A DNA stretch of 64,000 nt from UBA1941 sp046329575 (GTDB taxonomy: Bacteria > Bacteroidota > Bacteroidia > Chitinophagales > LD1): the NCBI GenBank assembly GCA_046329575.1, contig JAXLUJ010000003.1:186001-250000 (forward strand), in the 5' to 3' direction. Position numbers and translations under genes: made by a program. This document shows positions 19,430 through 27,898 of the stretch, in pieces. Numbering within the stretch: position 1 is the stretch's first letter; each line of letters begins with the position of its first letter. The notes below the pieces were generated by a model. It saw nothing but the letters and a program-made list of their open reading frames with translations. It was not told where the DNA came from and did no database searches.

Positions 19430-21145
19430 CTAGTTCAATTTTATGATTTTGTTAGAAGCAGTGCCGGTAACACTACCGCTTATCTGAAGAATGTACACTG
19501 CCGATGGAACTTCAATTCCTGAGCCGTCTTTTCCATCCCAAAGTATTTCGAAATCGCCGGCTGCTACTTCCCCTGAGCGTACTAGTTTTCGAATCAACTT
19601 TCCTTCCAGATTCAGTATATTGATTTCCAGTTTTTGTCTTTGACTATTATGAAACACAATCTTGGTTTCTGTCGAAAATGGATTGGGAAAAACACGCTCA
19701 TCCACATAATCTTCGTTCCAGATAACCGGCACGCCGGTATTTAAAGAATCGTAACATTTTGCTGACTCAACAAAGTATGTGGCCGATACATCTTTATTAT
19801 GCCGCGCGCTATTTTCATTCGCCGGCAAATAAGCCCGTACATATTCTACTTTGGCGTTACCGGGTTCAACAGTCACCCGCAAATGACCTGAATTATTAAT
19901 GATTTGTCCGGTTACATAACCATAATCGGCAGCAGAGGTGCTATTGAAATTGGGCAACCCCGGCTGAGGGGTTTCCTGATATACCAAACAGTCTTTTACT
20001 TGTTGGCCATAAAGGTGATCATGCCCATGGAAAAAAATGTTGACGTGATTTTCCGTAAGCAGATCCTTTATCGGTTTATACCATCCGGGTCGGTTGGCGC
20101 TAAAGCCGGGCGTTCCGTCTAAATTATTTCCGCCCCACTCATACCTGTCGGCAAACTCCACACCTCCTCGCCCTTGAGGATCTCCGCCCACTAATTGATG
20201 CGCAAAAACAAATTTGAATGCAGTGTGATTTTGTTCCAAAGTCGTCTTGAGCCAATCATATTGCACTTTGCCCAACGTCCATCGCCATCCATTCAGCGAA
20301 TCGGGCTTGGAACTAGTATACCAATACGGATCAAGCACCACAAATAAGGCATCGCCCCATACCCAGGAGTAATAATTTTCACGTTGACCAATAAATCGAT
20401 TATTAGTGGTGTCGCCACTGTAGAAGGAGTCAGGACGAGGATTCAGAAAATAACGTATTCGTTCCTGTGCATCCCAAACTGCAATGTTGCTGTCAGTTCC
20501 ATTCAGATACCAGCCGGCTTCCCCTTCATGATTTCCTAACGCAATAAATAGCGGCACCGAATGCGAAGTGCTCTCATAAAAGGATCGAAGCAAATGACAG
20601 CGATAAGGAATAGTGTCATGTGGTACCTGATTTATTAACGGATCCTTAAGCTTGTCGGTCATCAGAAAGTCGCCCAAATCAATCATAAAATCGGGATGGT
20701 CCTCCAACTGATTTTGCAAACATCTCCTATAAAGCATGGTATCGCTGTTCGCATCTACGTGAGGGTCGGCCTGTATAGTAAAAGTGAATGTACTTCCCGC
20801 CAGCCGCCTGGTGTGAAAGGTGTACTCAGGGCGAGTGTTAAATGAGTGATCGCCCCAATGCCGGTACCTTACACGATAAAAATATCTGGTGTCAGGGGTC
20901 AATGGCTGAATAGAAATCAAAGCCGGTTTGTTTGGCAATGCCAATATCGTGTCGGTTTGGTTCGTAAAAGTACCGCTGCTAAGACCATATTCTGCATACA
21001 GTTCAACACTATCAGTAAAAAACAATTTCACAGAAATACTGCTGTCGGTTGGCCGCCCCAGCAATTCACTGTGCCGGAGTAATTGCGCTCGCGCTGGAAG
21101 TGCAACATTACCCACTATCATCAGAATGGTTGCCAGTTTTTTCAT
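19430..21145 (-). CDS. Secreted metallophosphoesterase, purple-acid-phosphatase-like, paralog 2
   Basis: I place the start at the ATG at 21145, giving the signal peptide MKKLATILMIVGNVALPARAQ; it overlaps the upstream stop by one base (TGATG), pointing to translational coupling. An N-terminal fibronectin-like/purple acid phosphatase domain (about 25-115) precedes a calcineurin-like phosphoesterase domain with QADPHVDAN, DLGDFLM, ALGNHEGE, FAHQLVGG and FFHGHDHLYG, which supply the Asp, Asn and His ligands of a dimetal site. A C-terminal T9SS/FlgD-like domain (FPNPFSTETKIVF through PSAVYILQISG) predicts export. The substrate is unknown; phosphomonoesters or nucleotides are family possibilities. 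Clearly paralogous to the upstream gene. Confidence 0.85.
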   Translation of the reverse strand: MKKLATILMIVGNVALPARAQLLRHSELLGRPTDSSISVKLFFTDSVELYAEYGLSSGTFTNQTDTILALPNKPALISIQPLTPDTRYFYRVRYRHWGDHSFNTRPEYTFHTRRLAGSTFTFTIQADPHVDANSDTMLYRRCLQNQLEDHPDFMIDLGDFLMTDKLKDPLINQVPHDTIPYRCHLLRSFYESTSHSVPLFIALGNHEGEAGWYLNGTDSNIAVWDAQERIRYFLNPRPDSFYSGDTTNNRFIGQRENYYSWVWGDALFVVLDPYWYTSSKPDSLNGWRWTLGKVQYDWLKTTLEQNHTAFKFVFAHQLVGGDPQGRGGVEFADRYEWGGNNLDGTPGFSANRPGWYKPIKDLLTENHVNIFFHGHDHLYGQQVKDCLVYQETPQPGLPNFNSTSAADYGYVTGQIINNSGHLRVTVEPGNAKVEYVRAYLPANENSARHNKDVSATYFVESAKCYDSLNTGVPVIWNEDYVDERVFPNPFSTETKIVFHNSQRQKLEINILNLEGKLIRKLVRSGEVAAGDFEILWDGKDGSGIEVPSAVYILQISGSVTGTASNKIIKLN

Positions 21146-22782
21146 CAATGCCGAATCCATATTTTTTGATTCTCATTAAAATTTTCTCCGGTAATTTGAA
21201 GGATGTAGAATCCATCAGGAACTTGATCAATATGCAGTTCTGCCTGATCGCTTTTTAGTAGCGTTTCGCCAATACTATTCATCAAGTGGAAGTTTGTATT
21301 CCTTATAGTCTTTGGAATAACAATATGTAATTGCGTATTCGCAGGATTGGGAAAAACCTTTGCAGTCGGCGTCTCAGGTTCCTCAACACTACTGGCTCCG
21401 CATGCTCCTAGTGTATAGGAAAAAGCAACCTCCCCATTGTGATGGATTCCGGAAAGCGTGTCCTTCGGAAGGTAGGCTCTCACATAGTCCACAGTTACAC
21501 AATTCGGATTTACCGTTACGCGCAAATGCCCCGTACCGTCAAGCGTATCTGAAGTGTAAGCATCAGCATTGGCCAACATCCCAATTTCATAGGTCGAATC
21601 AGCAGCCATGGGTAAAGACTGATACGTGATTCCATCCAGAATTTCATGGGCAAAAACGTGATCATGACCCTGAAAGAAAATATTAACCCCATTGTCTAAA
21701 AACAACTGATGGATCGGTTTCGCAAAATTGGGACGGTATTGAGCAAATTTATTTTGACCACCATCTATACCTCCCCATTCAAATTGGGTGGCGTTTGTAA
21801 TTCCTCCACGGCCTTGCCCCCTGATGTGATGGGCAAAAACAAATTTGTATTTTGAAGTGCTGTTCTCCAGCGTATGCTTCAGCCAATTATACTGTGCTGC
21901 TCCTAACGTCCAATCCCATTTCTGTGGCTTTGGCGAAGTATCACATTCATAGCGGTAAACATCTAAAACCACAAACAATGCATCACCCCATTCCCAGGAA
22001 AAGTAATTTTCAGGTTGGCCAATTCCATATGGCTCGGAAACCGTATCGCCCGAATAAAAATGGTTCGGATACGGATTCGGAAAGTATTGCTTTCGGCTTA
22101 AAGTGCCATAAACACAAATGTTGTTGGGCGGCGTAATGGAATAATAGTAATTGTTCTCCCCTTCATGATTGCCTAAACAAATGTAAAAAGGGATCGAATG
22201 ACATACAGCTCCCAGAAAAGGACGATAGGAATAATGCAGGGAATCCATATCGTGAAACGTAGTGGTAAGCGGATTGTGATCATCACCAAAAATATCGCCT
22301 AGCGAAAGCATAAAGTCAGGATGATCGGCCGCCTGGTTTTCTAACGTAACGCGGTACATGTTGTCCACTCCCTTCTTGTCATACAAATGCTCATCCGCCT
22401 CCAAGGTAAAAGTAAATGACGTTCCTGGTTGGCGTTGAGTGGTGAAATGATATTCGGCTGATGGCTGAAATGTTCCCGATCCGGTTGGTCGCGATTCAAT
22501 TCGATAGTAATATTTCGTATTTGGCACCAAACCGTTAAGGTCTATTTCTTCAGGAATCTTAGCCGCTAAACTCTTTTGTGAACTGCTATAAACATATAGC
22601 CCAGATTGGGTGCCATATTCCACATAGCATTCCGAAGCTTGCGAAAACATAACGCTTACCGTTATTGCCGAGTCGGTTGGCCGCCCCAAAATCACATTGG
22701 GCAGTTGCGCGTAAATCGTAGTTCCCAGCAGCATCAATAGCGGCAATAAAGTTGCTCTTACTTTAAAGTTAAGTTGGATCAT
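21145..22782 (-). CDS. Secreted metallophosphoesterase, purple-acid-phosphatase-like, paralog 1
   Basis: 545 residues with a signal peptide (MIQLNFKVRATLLPLLMLLG and on to TIYAQ). The layout is the same as the downstream paralog: a fibronectin-like domain (YVEYGTQSGLY, YYYRIESRP), then the phosphoesterase core EADEHLYDK, LSLGDIFGDDH, LGNHEGENNYYY, FAHHIRGQGRGG and FFQGHDHVFAHE, and a T9SS type A tail (VFPNPANTQLHIVIP through PDGFYILQITG). The catalytic metal ligands appear intact. It is the first gene of the five-gene minus-strand operon ending at 16064; the 145-bp repeat lies just upstream of it. Tandem duplication of the two phosphoesterases is likely, with later divergence. Confidence 0.85.
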   Translation of the reverse strand: MIQLNFKVRATLLPLLMLLGTTIYAQLPNVILGRPTDSAITVSVMFSQASECYVEYGTQSGLYVYSSSQKSLAAKIPEEIDLNGLVPNTKYYYRIESRPTGSGTFQPSAEYHFTTQRQPGTSFTFTLEADEHLYDKKGVDNMYRVTLENQAADHPDFMLSLGDIFGDDHNPLTTTFHDMDSLHYSYRPFLGAVCHSIPFYICLGNHEGENNYYYSITPPNNICVYGTLSRKQYFPNPYPNHFYSGDTVSEPYGIGQPENYFSWEWGDALFVVLDVYRYECDTSPKPQKWDWTLGAAQYNWLKHTLENSTSKYKFVFAHHIRGQGRGGITNATQFEWGGIDGGQNKFAQYRPNFAKPIHQLFLDNGVNIFFQGHDHVFAHEILDGITYQSLPMAADSTYEIGMLANADAYTSDTLDGTGHLRVTVNPNCVTVDYVRAYLPKDTLSGIHHNGEVAFSYTLGACGASSVEEPETPTAKVFPNPANTQLHIVIPKTIRNTNFHLMNSIGETLLKSDQAELHIDQVPDGFYILQITGENFNENQKIWIRH

Positions 22783-22855
22783 CTAAACGGGGGTTGGTTA
22801 AACTATAGACAAGCGTAGTTCCTTTGGGTTTAATCGGTTATAATTTTTTTTTTTT

Positions 22856-23000
22856 GGCGGCTGCCGCTGCAATCCGCTCGTACCTCGCGGCACAGCGGCA
22901 CCGCGTGCTTTCAGGCTACGCTAACGCTTCGGTGCTGCGGCTTCGCCTCCGCACTGCCGCCCAAGGCGGCACCTTGCCGCCCGCTGCCGCTTGCGCCTGG
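22856..23000. repeat. 145-bp GC-rich direct repeat, copy 2
   Basis: Same orientation as copy 1 at 15834, with two visible substitutions. It is preceded by a run of twelve T at 22844-22855. Together the two copies bracket the whole metallophosphoesterase/HupE operon, 6.9 kb apart. The gap 22783-23118 otherwise holds only the lemA promoter region. Confidence 0.9.
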
Positions 23001-23080
23001 AGGTAATCATTAACTCAAAAATTATCCCTTTACAACATTTTTTCACATCGTTCGTCTATCCATTCATTACAGCAGCTTGC

Positions 23081-23088
23081 TATTTTTG
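23081..23088 (+). promoter_or_regulatory. Candidate -7 element of the lemA operon
   Basis: TATTTTTG fits the Bacteroidota -7 consensus TAnnTTTG, 30 bp before the lemA ATG. No clear -33 TTG is visible at the expected distance, so this rests on the -7 box alone. Confidence 0.4.
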
Positions 23089-23118
23089 GTAGCTTTAACT
23101 GTTCTAAAAAACAAACTC

Positions 23119-23685
23119 ATGAAAAATGTAATGCGCCTTAGCGCTGTCCTCATTCTGGCCTCAATGCTTTCTTCTTGTGGTTACAACGGCATGATTGAAC
23201 GCCGTGAACGCGTTACCGCACAATGGTCGCAGGTTGAAAATGAATACCAACGCCGCGCTAACCTCGTAGGAAATATCGTGGAAACCGTGAAAGCTGCCGG
23301 TAAGTATGAACAAGAAACACTTGAAAAAATTATTCAGGCTCGTGCCTCTGCTACGCAGGTGAAAGTGGATCCTGAAAAACTCACACAGGAAGATATCGAC
23401 AAGTTCCAAAGTGCTCAAAGCAGCCTCTCAAGATTGTTGGTTACATTTGAACAATACCCTGATCTCAAAGCAGTGCAAGGCTATACCGATCTGCGTAACC
23501 AGCTCACCGATATCGAAAATCGTATCGCCTTTCAAATCAAAAATTACAACGATCTGGCGAATGAATACAATGCCTCCATTCAAACATTCCCAAATGTGAT
23601 TACCGCTAAAATGTTTGGCTTCCAACCGAAAGGTTACTTCAAAGCAGAGGCAGGTTCAGAAGTGGCTCCAAAAATTAAGCTCTGA
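23119..23685 (+). CDS. lemA: LemA family lipoprotein
   Basis: The start is set at ATG 23119, which gives MKNVMRLSAVLILASMLSSC, a lipoprotein signal with a lipobox Cys at about residue 20; the longer open frame upstream lacks this signal. The 188-residue product shows the LemA pattern: YNGMIERRERVTAQWSQVEN, RRANLVGNIVETVKAAGKYE, FEQYPDLKAVQGYTDLRNQL and ENRIAFQIKNYNDLANEYNA near the C-terminus. LemA proteins are membrane-anchored coiled helical bundles of unclear function, usually next to TPM-domain proteins, as here. The stop overlaps the next ATG by one base (TGATG). Confidence 0.9.
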   Translation: MKNVMRLSAVLILASMLSSCGYNGMIERRERVTAQWSQVENEYQRRANLVGNIVETVKAAGKYEQETLEKIIQARASATQVKVDPEKLTQEDIDKFQSAQSSLSRLLVTFEQYPDLKAVQGYTDLRNQLTDIENRIAFQIKNYNDLANEYNASIQTFPNVITAKMFGFQPKGYFKAEAGSEVAPKIKL

Positions 23686-24110
23686 TGAGCCTTTCTGATT
23701 CCGAGAAAACGCTTATCGTAGAAAGTATTCGCATTGCCGAAAAACAAACCTCCGGCGAAATTCGGGTGCATGTCGAAAAATTTTGTCCGGGCAATAACCC
23801 ATTAGACCGGGCAACTGAAATTTTTCATCAGCTAAACATGCAGCAAACTGCCGCTCGCAATGGGGTTCTGGTTTACGTAGCCCTGAACGATCGTAAGTTT
23901 TCGGTTATTGGTGATGAAGGTATTCACGCAAAAGTAGGTAGCGATTTCTGGAGTGAAATGGCCAATGAATTAAAAGCGCATCTGGTAAAAAATGAAATTG
24001 CCGCAGGTATTTGTGCAGCCGTTGCACTGGCCGGCCAAAAATTAAAAGTGCATTTCCCTTACAGCGGTAACGATAAAAATGAACTGAGCGATGAAATCAG
24101 CGAAGCATAA
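23685..24110 (+). CDS. TPM-domain protein without signal peptide
   Basis: A 141-residue protein consisting of one TPM domain (pfam TPM_phosphatase-type): EKTLIVESIRIAEKQTSGEI, NGVLVYVALNDRKFSVIGD and GIHAKVGSDFWSEMANEL. It has no signal peptide or membrane segment and is probably cytosolic. It is coupled to lemA upstream by a one-base overlap and overlaps the following TPM gene by 20 bp. The LemA-TPM-TPM order is the common Bacteroidota arrangement. The domain name derives from a plant thylakoid protein; the bacterial role is not settled. Confidence 0.85.
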   Translation: MSLSDSEKTLIVESIRIAEKQTSGEIRVHVEKFCPGNNPLDRATEIFHQLNMQQTAARNGVLVYVALNDRKFSVIGDEGIHAKVGSDFWSEMANELKAHLVKNEIAAGICAAVALAGQKLKVHFPYSGNDKNELSDEISEA

Positions 24111-24882
24111 TATCAAGTACATCGGCTTGTTGCTGCTGCTGCTTTTCGGTCAGTTGCTGAAAGCACAGCAAATTCCCCAACGGCCCGATCCGCCACGGCT
24201 GGTCAATGATTTCGAACACTTGCTTACTAACGATGAAGTGGCAATCCTGGAGCAGAAACTAGATAGCTACAGCGATAGCACTTCCACTCAAATCGTTATT
24301 GTCACCATTCCTTCTCTGGAAGGCGCTCCGGTTGAAGATTATGCTGCAACGCTGGGCCAAAAATGGGGCGTGGGCGTAAAAGGCAAACACAATGGGGTGG
24401 TGCTTTTAGTGTCGAAACACGACCGTACCGGTTACATCGCCACAGGCTATGGCGTGGAAGATGGTTTGAACACCAATGTTTGTGCGCGGATTTATCAGCA
24501 AATTATGGTGCCCAATTTCCGTAAAGGAGATTTTTATGCCGCCTTCGATGAAGCAACAACGGCTATTACCGATGTGCTGGCTGGAAAATTTGTGAATGAT
24601 ATAGGAGAGAAAGATAGTAGCTCCGGCATCCCCACGGTAGTGGTGATTCTCATTGTCATCTTTGTGATCTTTTTGTTGATTGCGATGTCGCGAAACAACC
24701 GCGCACAAAATTTCTCGCGCCGGGGCAGCAGCAGCGGTTGGGGCCCATTTTTCGGCGGCGGTGGCGGCGGCTTCGGTGGTTTTGGCGGTTTTGGCGGCGG
24801 CGGAAGCAGCAGCAGTGGCGGTGGTTTTGGTGGCTTTGGCGGCGGTAGCTTCAGCGGTGGAGGTTCAGGAGGAAGTTGGTAA
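24091..24882 (+). CDS. TPM-domain membrane protein with glycine-rich tail
   Basis: 263 residues with a signal sequence (IKYIGLLLLLLFGQLLKAQQ). A TPM domain spans about 35-170 (RLVNDFEHLLTNDEVAILEQ, STQIVIVTIPSLEG, WGVGVKGKHNGVVLLVSKHD, YAAFDEATTAITDVL). One membrane helix lies at about 182-200 (VVVILIVIFVIFLLIAM), followed by a Gly/Ser/Phe-rich low-complexity tail of about 50 residues ending GGSW. The TPM domain should therefore face the periplasm and the Gly-rich tail the cytoplasm, as is standard for this family. It overlaps the previous gene by 20 bp and closes the LemA operon. Confidence 0.88.
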   Translation: MKSAKHNIKYIGLLLLLLFGQLLKAQQIPQRPDPPRLVNDFEHLLTNDEVAILEQKLDSYSDSTSTQIVIVTIPSLEGAPVEDYAATLGQKWGVGVKGKHNGVVLLVSKHDRTGYIATGYGVEDGLNTNVCARIYQQIMVPNFRKGDFYAAFDEATTAITDVLAGKFVNDIGEKDSSSGIPTVVVILIVIFVIFLLIAMSRNNRAQNFSRRGSSSGWGPFFGGGGGGFGGFGGFGGGGSSSSGGGFGGFGGGSFSGGGSGGSW

Positions 24883-24928
24883 GCTCGCACAAACTGAAAT
24901 CAATAATCAATAAAAAATTTCTATCCCA

Positions 24929-25393
24929 ATGGCATGTTCCATCCGCCCAGTAGAGAGGCTGGATTTGGAAGGTTTAAAAGCCGTTCTGGACTCCTGCGAA
25001 CTCTTCCCTTCTGAATATCTCGATGAAATGATTGCCGATTATTTCACCAATCCTGATACCGATCAAATTTGGTTTACCGCCATCCTAAACAACCAACCTG
25101 TTGCCATAGGTTATTGCATTCCTGAAAAACTAACCGATGGTACTTATAATCTCCTGGCAATAGGCGTTTCGAAGGAATTTCAACAACAAGGTATCGCCAA
25201 TAAAATGATGCAGTACATCGAACAATTGCTGAAAAGTAAAAATGCCAGACTGCTGGTGGTAGATACTTCCAGCGATGCAGCACAATTGGCAGCAAGAAAT
25301 TTCTATAAAAAAATTGGCTATAAACAGGAAGCGGTCATCAACGATTTTTGGAAAGACGGTGAGGATAAAATTACTTTTACGAAGAAGTTATAG
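24929..25393 (+). CDS. GNAT family N-acetyltransferase
   Basis: A 154-residue single-domain GNAT acetyltransferase. The acetyl-CoA binding region is visible as LLAIGVSKEFQQQGIANKMM (a variant of the R/QxxGxG/A loop), followed by RLLVVDTSSDAAQLAARNFY and KKIGYKQEAVINDFWKDGED. The N-terminus (IRPVERLDLEGLKAVLDSCE) fits strand 1 and helix 1. The acceptor substrate cannot be inferred. It lies 46 bp after the glycine-rich TPM gene and may be read through from it. Confidence 0.88.
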   Translation: MACSIRPVERLDLEGLKAVLDSCELFPSEYLDEMIADYFTNPDTDQIWFTAILNNQPVAIGYCIPEKLTDGTYNLLAIGVSKEFQQQGIANKMMQYIEQLLKSKNARLLVVDTSSDAAQLAARNFYKKIGYKQEAVINDFWKDGEDKITFTKKL

Positions 25394-25429
25394 GAAAACC
25401 TCACATAGATTTTATTTCAGAAACGTACT

Positions 25430-25864
25430 ATGCACAACACCGGTGATAAAGCAAGTGGGGTTTCGCTTCAAGCCATTTTGGGCGCACTTCTGGACTATGC
25501 CGTCATTGGCAAATTAGGCCTTTTCCTTCTGCCATTATGTTGGCCCGATTACGAATTACATTCCATTGATAAATCGTTTACGCTTACCATGCTCTTGATG
25601 CGATTGATAGTGGCGCTTGCCGCTGCCGCTGCCGCCGGTTTCACCGTGGCAAAATGGAATGGAAACTTGAAAAGTGCGCTGATTGTAGCGCTGGTTTGCG
25701 CCTCTGGTGCGGCTTACGTTCATTTCTTCACCATAACGTTCACCCAATACCCGATGTGGTATCATTGTACTTATGTGTTTTCCGTTTTACCCTTGATTAT
25801 TCTGAGCGCGTACTGTTTTAACAAGATGACCTCCAATCATCACATCCTCACATCCTCAAATTAG
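25430..25864 (+). CDS. Hypothetical integral membrane protein
   Basis: 144 residues with four predicted membrane segments: about 25-40, 50-72, 82-104 and 112-130 (VFSVLPLIILSAYCF). The segment near 58-68 is an alanine run (VALAAAAAAGF). I recognise no family. It lies 36 bp after the GNAT gene on the same strand and is convergent with gldD, whose stop is 18 bp away, with no obvious terminator between them. Confidence 0.6.
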   Translation: MHNTGDKASGVSLQAILGALLDYAVIGKLGLFLLPLCWPDYELHSIDKSFTLTMLLMRLIVALAAAAAAGFTVAKWNGNLKSALIVALVCASGAAYVHFFTITFTQYPMWYHCTYVFSVLPLIILSAYCFNKMTSNHHILTSSN

Positions 25865-25882
25865 CACAGCAACAAATCAACC

Positions 25883-26473
25883 TCACTTCCACCTGAAAGT
25901 TCCCAGAATGGTGTCTAAATCGGCCTTTACAAAACTGAGGATGGGCGCCATCGAATCGGCATTGGGTTCATTATAAAAATATAGCGAACCTCTAACAAAA
26001 TGATGAGTGCTATCGGTCAAAAAGAACTGCACATTCGAAGCGGCTTCACCACCTACTTCGTAATACAAACCGCTTACGCCATTTTTATTGCGAATGAGCG
26101 ACTCATCAATGAAGTTGGCCTTCTTGCTATGTTTGAACGATAATTTGTGAGCATCTTCCAATAACTGAACAAACATTCCGGGTGCTATGCTTTTGTAAGT
26201 GAGATTTACAGTGGCATTAAAATCGGGAAAAGAAATGTTCAGCCAACAAGGCTCGGTAATGGGCCGGCCCATGTACACACTGTCGCGATACACCTGCGCA
26301 TACACCGGCTTGCGAAACGCAAACGGACAACTGCCATTATCGTATTCATCAAATTTTTTCTCGGGAAAAATCACACGCGGATAGGCCTTCGACTTCGGTA
26401 CATAATCGCCATGACAACCTGAAAAAAGGAACAATAACGCCAGAACGGCAATAATGCTAAAAACGTTCTTCAT
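25883..26473 (-). CDS. gldD: Gliding motility lipoprotein GldD
   Basis: 196 residues with a lipoprotein signal (VFSIIAVLALLFLFSGCHGD, lipobox Cys at about 20). The body matches GldD: YVPKSKAYPRVIFPEKKFDE, CPFAFRKPVYAQVY, EPCWLNISFPDFNATVNLTY and AASNVQFFLTDSTHHFVRGS. GldD is a membrane lipoprotein required for gliding in Flavobacterium and is linked to the GldE/T9SS gliding machinery. Its ATG overlaps the end of gldE by 4 bp (ATGA), the usual gldE-gldD order. Presence of gldD alone does not prove that this organism glides. Confidence 0.92.
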   Translation of the reverse strand: MKNVFSIIAVLALLFLFSGCHGDYVPKSKAYPRVIFPEKKFDEYDNGSCPFAFRKPVYAQVYRDSVYMGRPITEPCWLNISFPDFNATVNLTYKSIAPGMFVQLLEDAHKLSFKHSKKANFIDESLIRNKNGVSGLYYEVGGEAASNVQFFLTDSTHHFVRGSLYFYNEPNADSMAPILSFVKADLDTILGTFRWK

Positions 26474-27825
26474 GATGCCGGCTCCACTTTTATTTTTTCA
26501 ATGCGATTGTTCTTCACCGAAAGCACACGGAACACCACCGAATCGTGACGAATAGTTTCTCCTGCTTTTGGAAAACGTCCTTTCAATTCCAGTAAAAGCC
26601 CGCCAATGGTTTCAGCATCACCGCGCACGTTTTCAAATAACTCGCTATCGGTATTGGTGCCTTTAAAGAAATCGGCCAGCGGACAAACTCCTTCTACAAT
26701 AAAACTTCCATCGGCAAGCCGTTTAATGTTCGAATCGGTGTGGTCATCAAACTCATCACTGATGTCGCCTACTACTTCTTCAACAATGTCTTCTAACGTA
26801 ATAATACCTTGGGTGCCGCCAAATTCATCTACCACCACGGCCAAATGCTTGCGGGTTTCCTGAAAGTCGCGCAGCATATCATCAATGCGCTTGGTTTCGG
26901 GCGTGTGAAGCGATTCGCGAATCAATTCCTGCCATACATAGTTGGGCTTTTCATCTAAATGTTCAATCAAATCTTTCACATATAAAACGCCTTCTACATG
27001 GTCCATATCGCCACGGTAAACCGGTAACCGCGAATAACCGGTCTCGCGCACATAAGCCAGAAGCTCCGGAAACTCCCAATTGATATCGGCCGCTGCCACT
27101 TCCATTCGTGGCCGCATGATTTGCTTTACAGTCAAATTGCCAAAATGCACAATGCCTTTCAGCATGTTGGCATCGTTCTTCGATTCTTTATTCTCAACAG
27201 TAATCTCAATGGCCTTATTGATTTCTTCCACATCAATTTCGGAACTGTGACGTTTGATGCGTTTTTCAATAATGGAAGTTGAACCTACCAGAATGTAGTT
27301 TACAGGGGCAAGAATTTTATTCAAACCGCTAAAGAAGGGTGATACCGCCCGGGCAATGCGCATTTTGTTGTGGGTGGCGTAAACCTTTGGAATGGCTTCA
27401 CCAAAAAGTACCAGAAAAAAGGTGACAATAAGCACGTTGATCAGAAAGTCAAACGCAACTTTGGGTATGGTAAATCCACCAACTATAACATCCTGAAAAT
27501 TGAAGATGCCGGTAATGATGAAGTAGGAAATGATAATTACGCCAATGTTGACGATGTTGTTACCAATAAGAATGGTGGAAAGCAGGTAACGGGGCTTTTC
27601 GAGCAGCCGCAGCAGGCGGGCATCATCTTGCTCATCGCTTTCACGAAGCGCCGTTTTTTCAGCCTGACTGATGGAAAAAAAAGCGATTTCGGAAGCTGCC
27701 ATTAGCGCCGAAAGACAAATGAGCGCGCCCATGATTGCAAGCGCAAGCCAAATGCCGGCCGAAGGCATATTGATAAAGTTCTCTAAAAGTAGCCCGTGAA
27801 AAAGTACGGGTCGCGAGGGGTCCAT
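26470..27825 (-). CDS. gldE: Gliding motility-associated CBS/CorC protein GldE
   Basis: 451 residues. The N-terminal CNNM-type membrane domain has about four helices (LALAIMGALICLSALMAASE, LISYFIIT near 105, VLIVTFFLVLFGEAIPKVYA near 135). Two CBS domains follow at about 220-340 (IMRPRMEVAAADI, VVDEFGGTQGIITLEDIVEE), then a CorC_HlyC domain to the end (IVEGVCPLADFF, GDAETIGGLLLELKGRFP). This is the architecture of GldE and its hemolysin C/CorC relatives. The family is tied to divalent cation transport or regulation; GldE is needed for full gliding in some flavobacteria. A terminator-like hairpin separates it from ssb upstream. Confidence 0.9.
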   Translation of the reverse strand: MDPSRPVLFHGLLLENFINMPSAGIWLALAIMGALICLSALMAASEIAFFSISQAEKTALRESDEQDDARLLRLLEKPRYLLSTILIGNNIVNIGVIIISYFIITGIFNFQDVIVGGFTIPKVAFDFLINVLIVTFFLVLFGEAIPKVYATHNKMRIARAVSPFFSGLNKILAPVNYILVGSTSIIEKRIKRHSSEIDVEEINKAIEITVENKESKNDANMLKGIVHFGNLTVKQIMRPRMEVAAADINWEFPELLAYVRETGYSRLPVYRGDMDHVEGVLYVKDLIEHLDEKPNYVWQELIRESLHTPETKRIDDMLRDFQETRKHLAVVVDEFGGTQGIITLEDIVEEVVGDISDEFDDHTDSNIKRLADGSFIVEGVCPLADFFKGTNTDSELFENVRGDAETIGGLLLELKGRFPKAGETIRHDSVVFRVLSVKNNRIEKIKVEPAS

Positions 27826-27844
27826 TGATTCTGAAAAAATAAAA

Positions 27845-27890
27845 TTGGCAGTTCGGAGTGAAAAGGAATACTTTTTCTCCGAACTACCAA
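27845..27890 (-). terminator. Terminator-like hairpin after ssb
   Basis: Arms TTGGcAGTTCGGAG and CTCCGAACTaCCAA pair over 14 positions with one mismatch. Read on the minus strand they are followed by a T-rich stretch, fitting an intrinsic terminator for ssb/mutY placed before gldE. Confidence 0.75.
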
Positions 27891-27898
27891 CTCAAAAA

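Noticed and set aside
22824..23006. 60-residue open frame over the 145-bp repeat
   Set aside because: It is the repeat read through; no start context and a near-identical repeat elsewhere.
24534..24890. Proline-rich minus-strand open frame
   Set aside because: It is the complement of the glycine-rich tail of the TPM protein.
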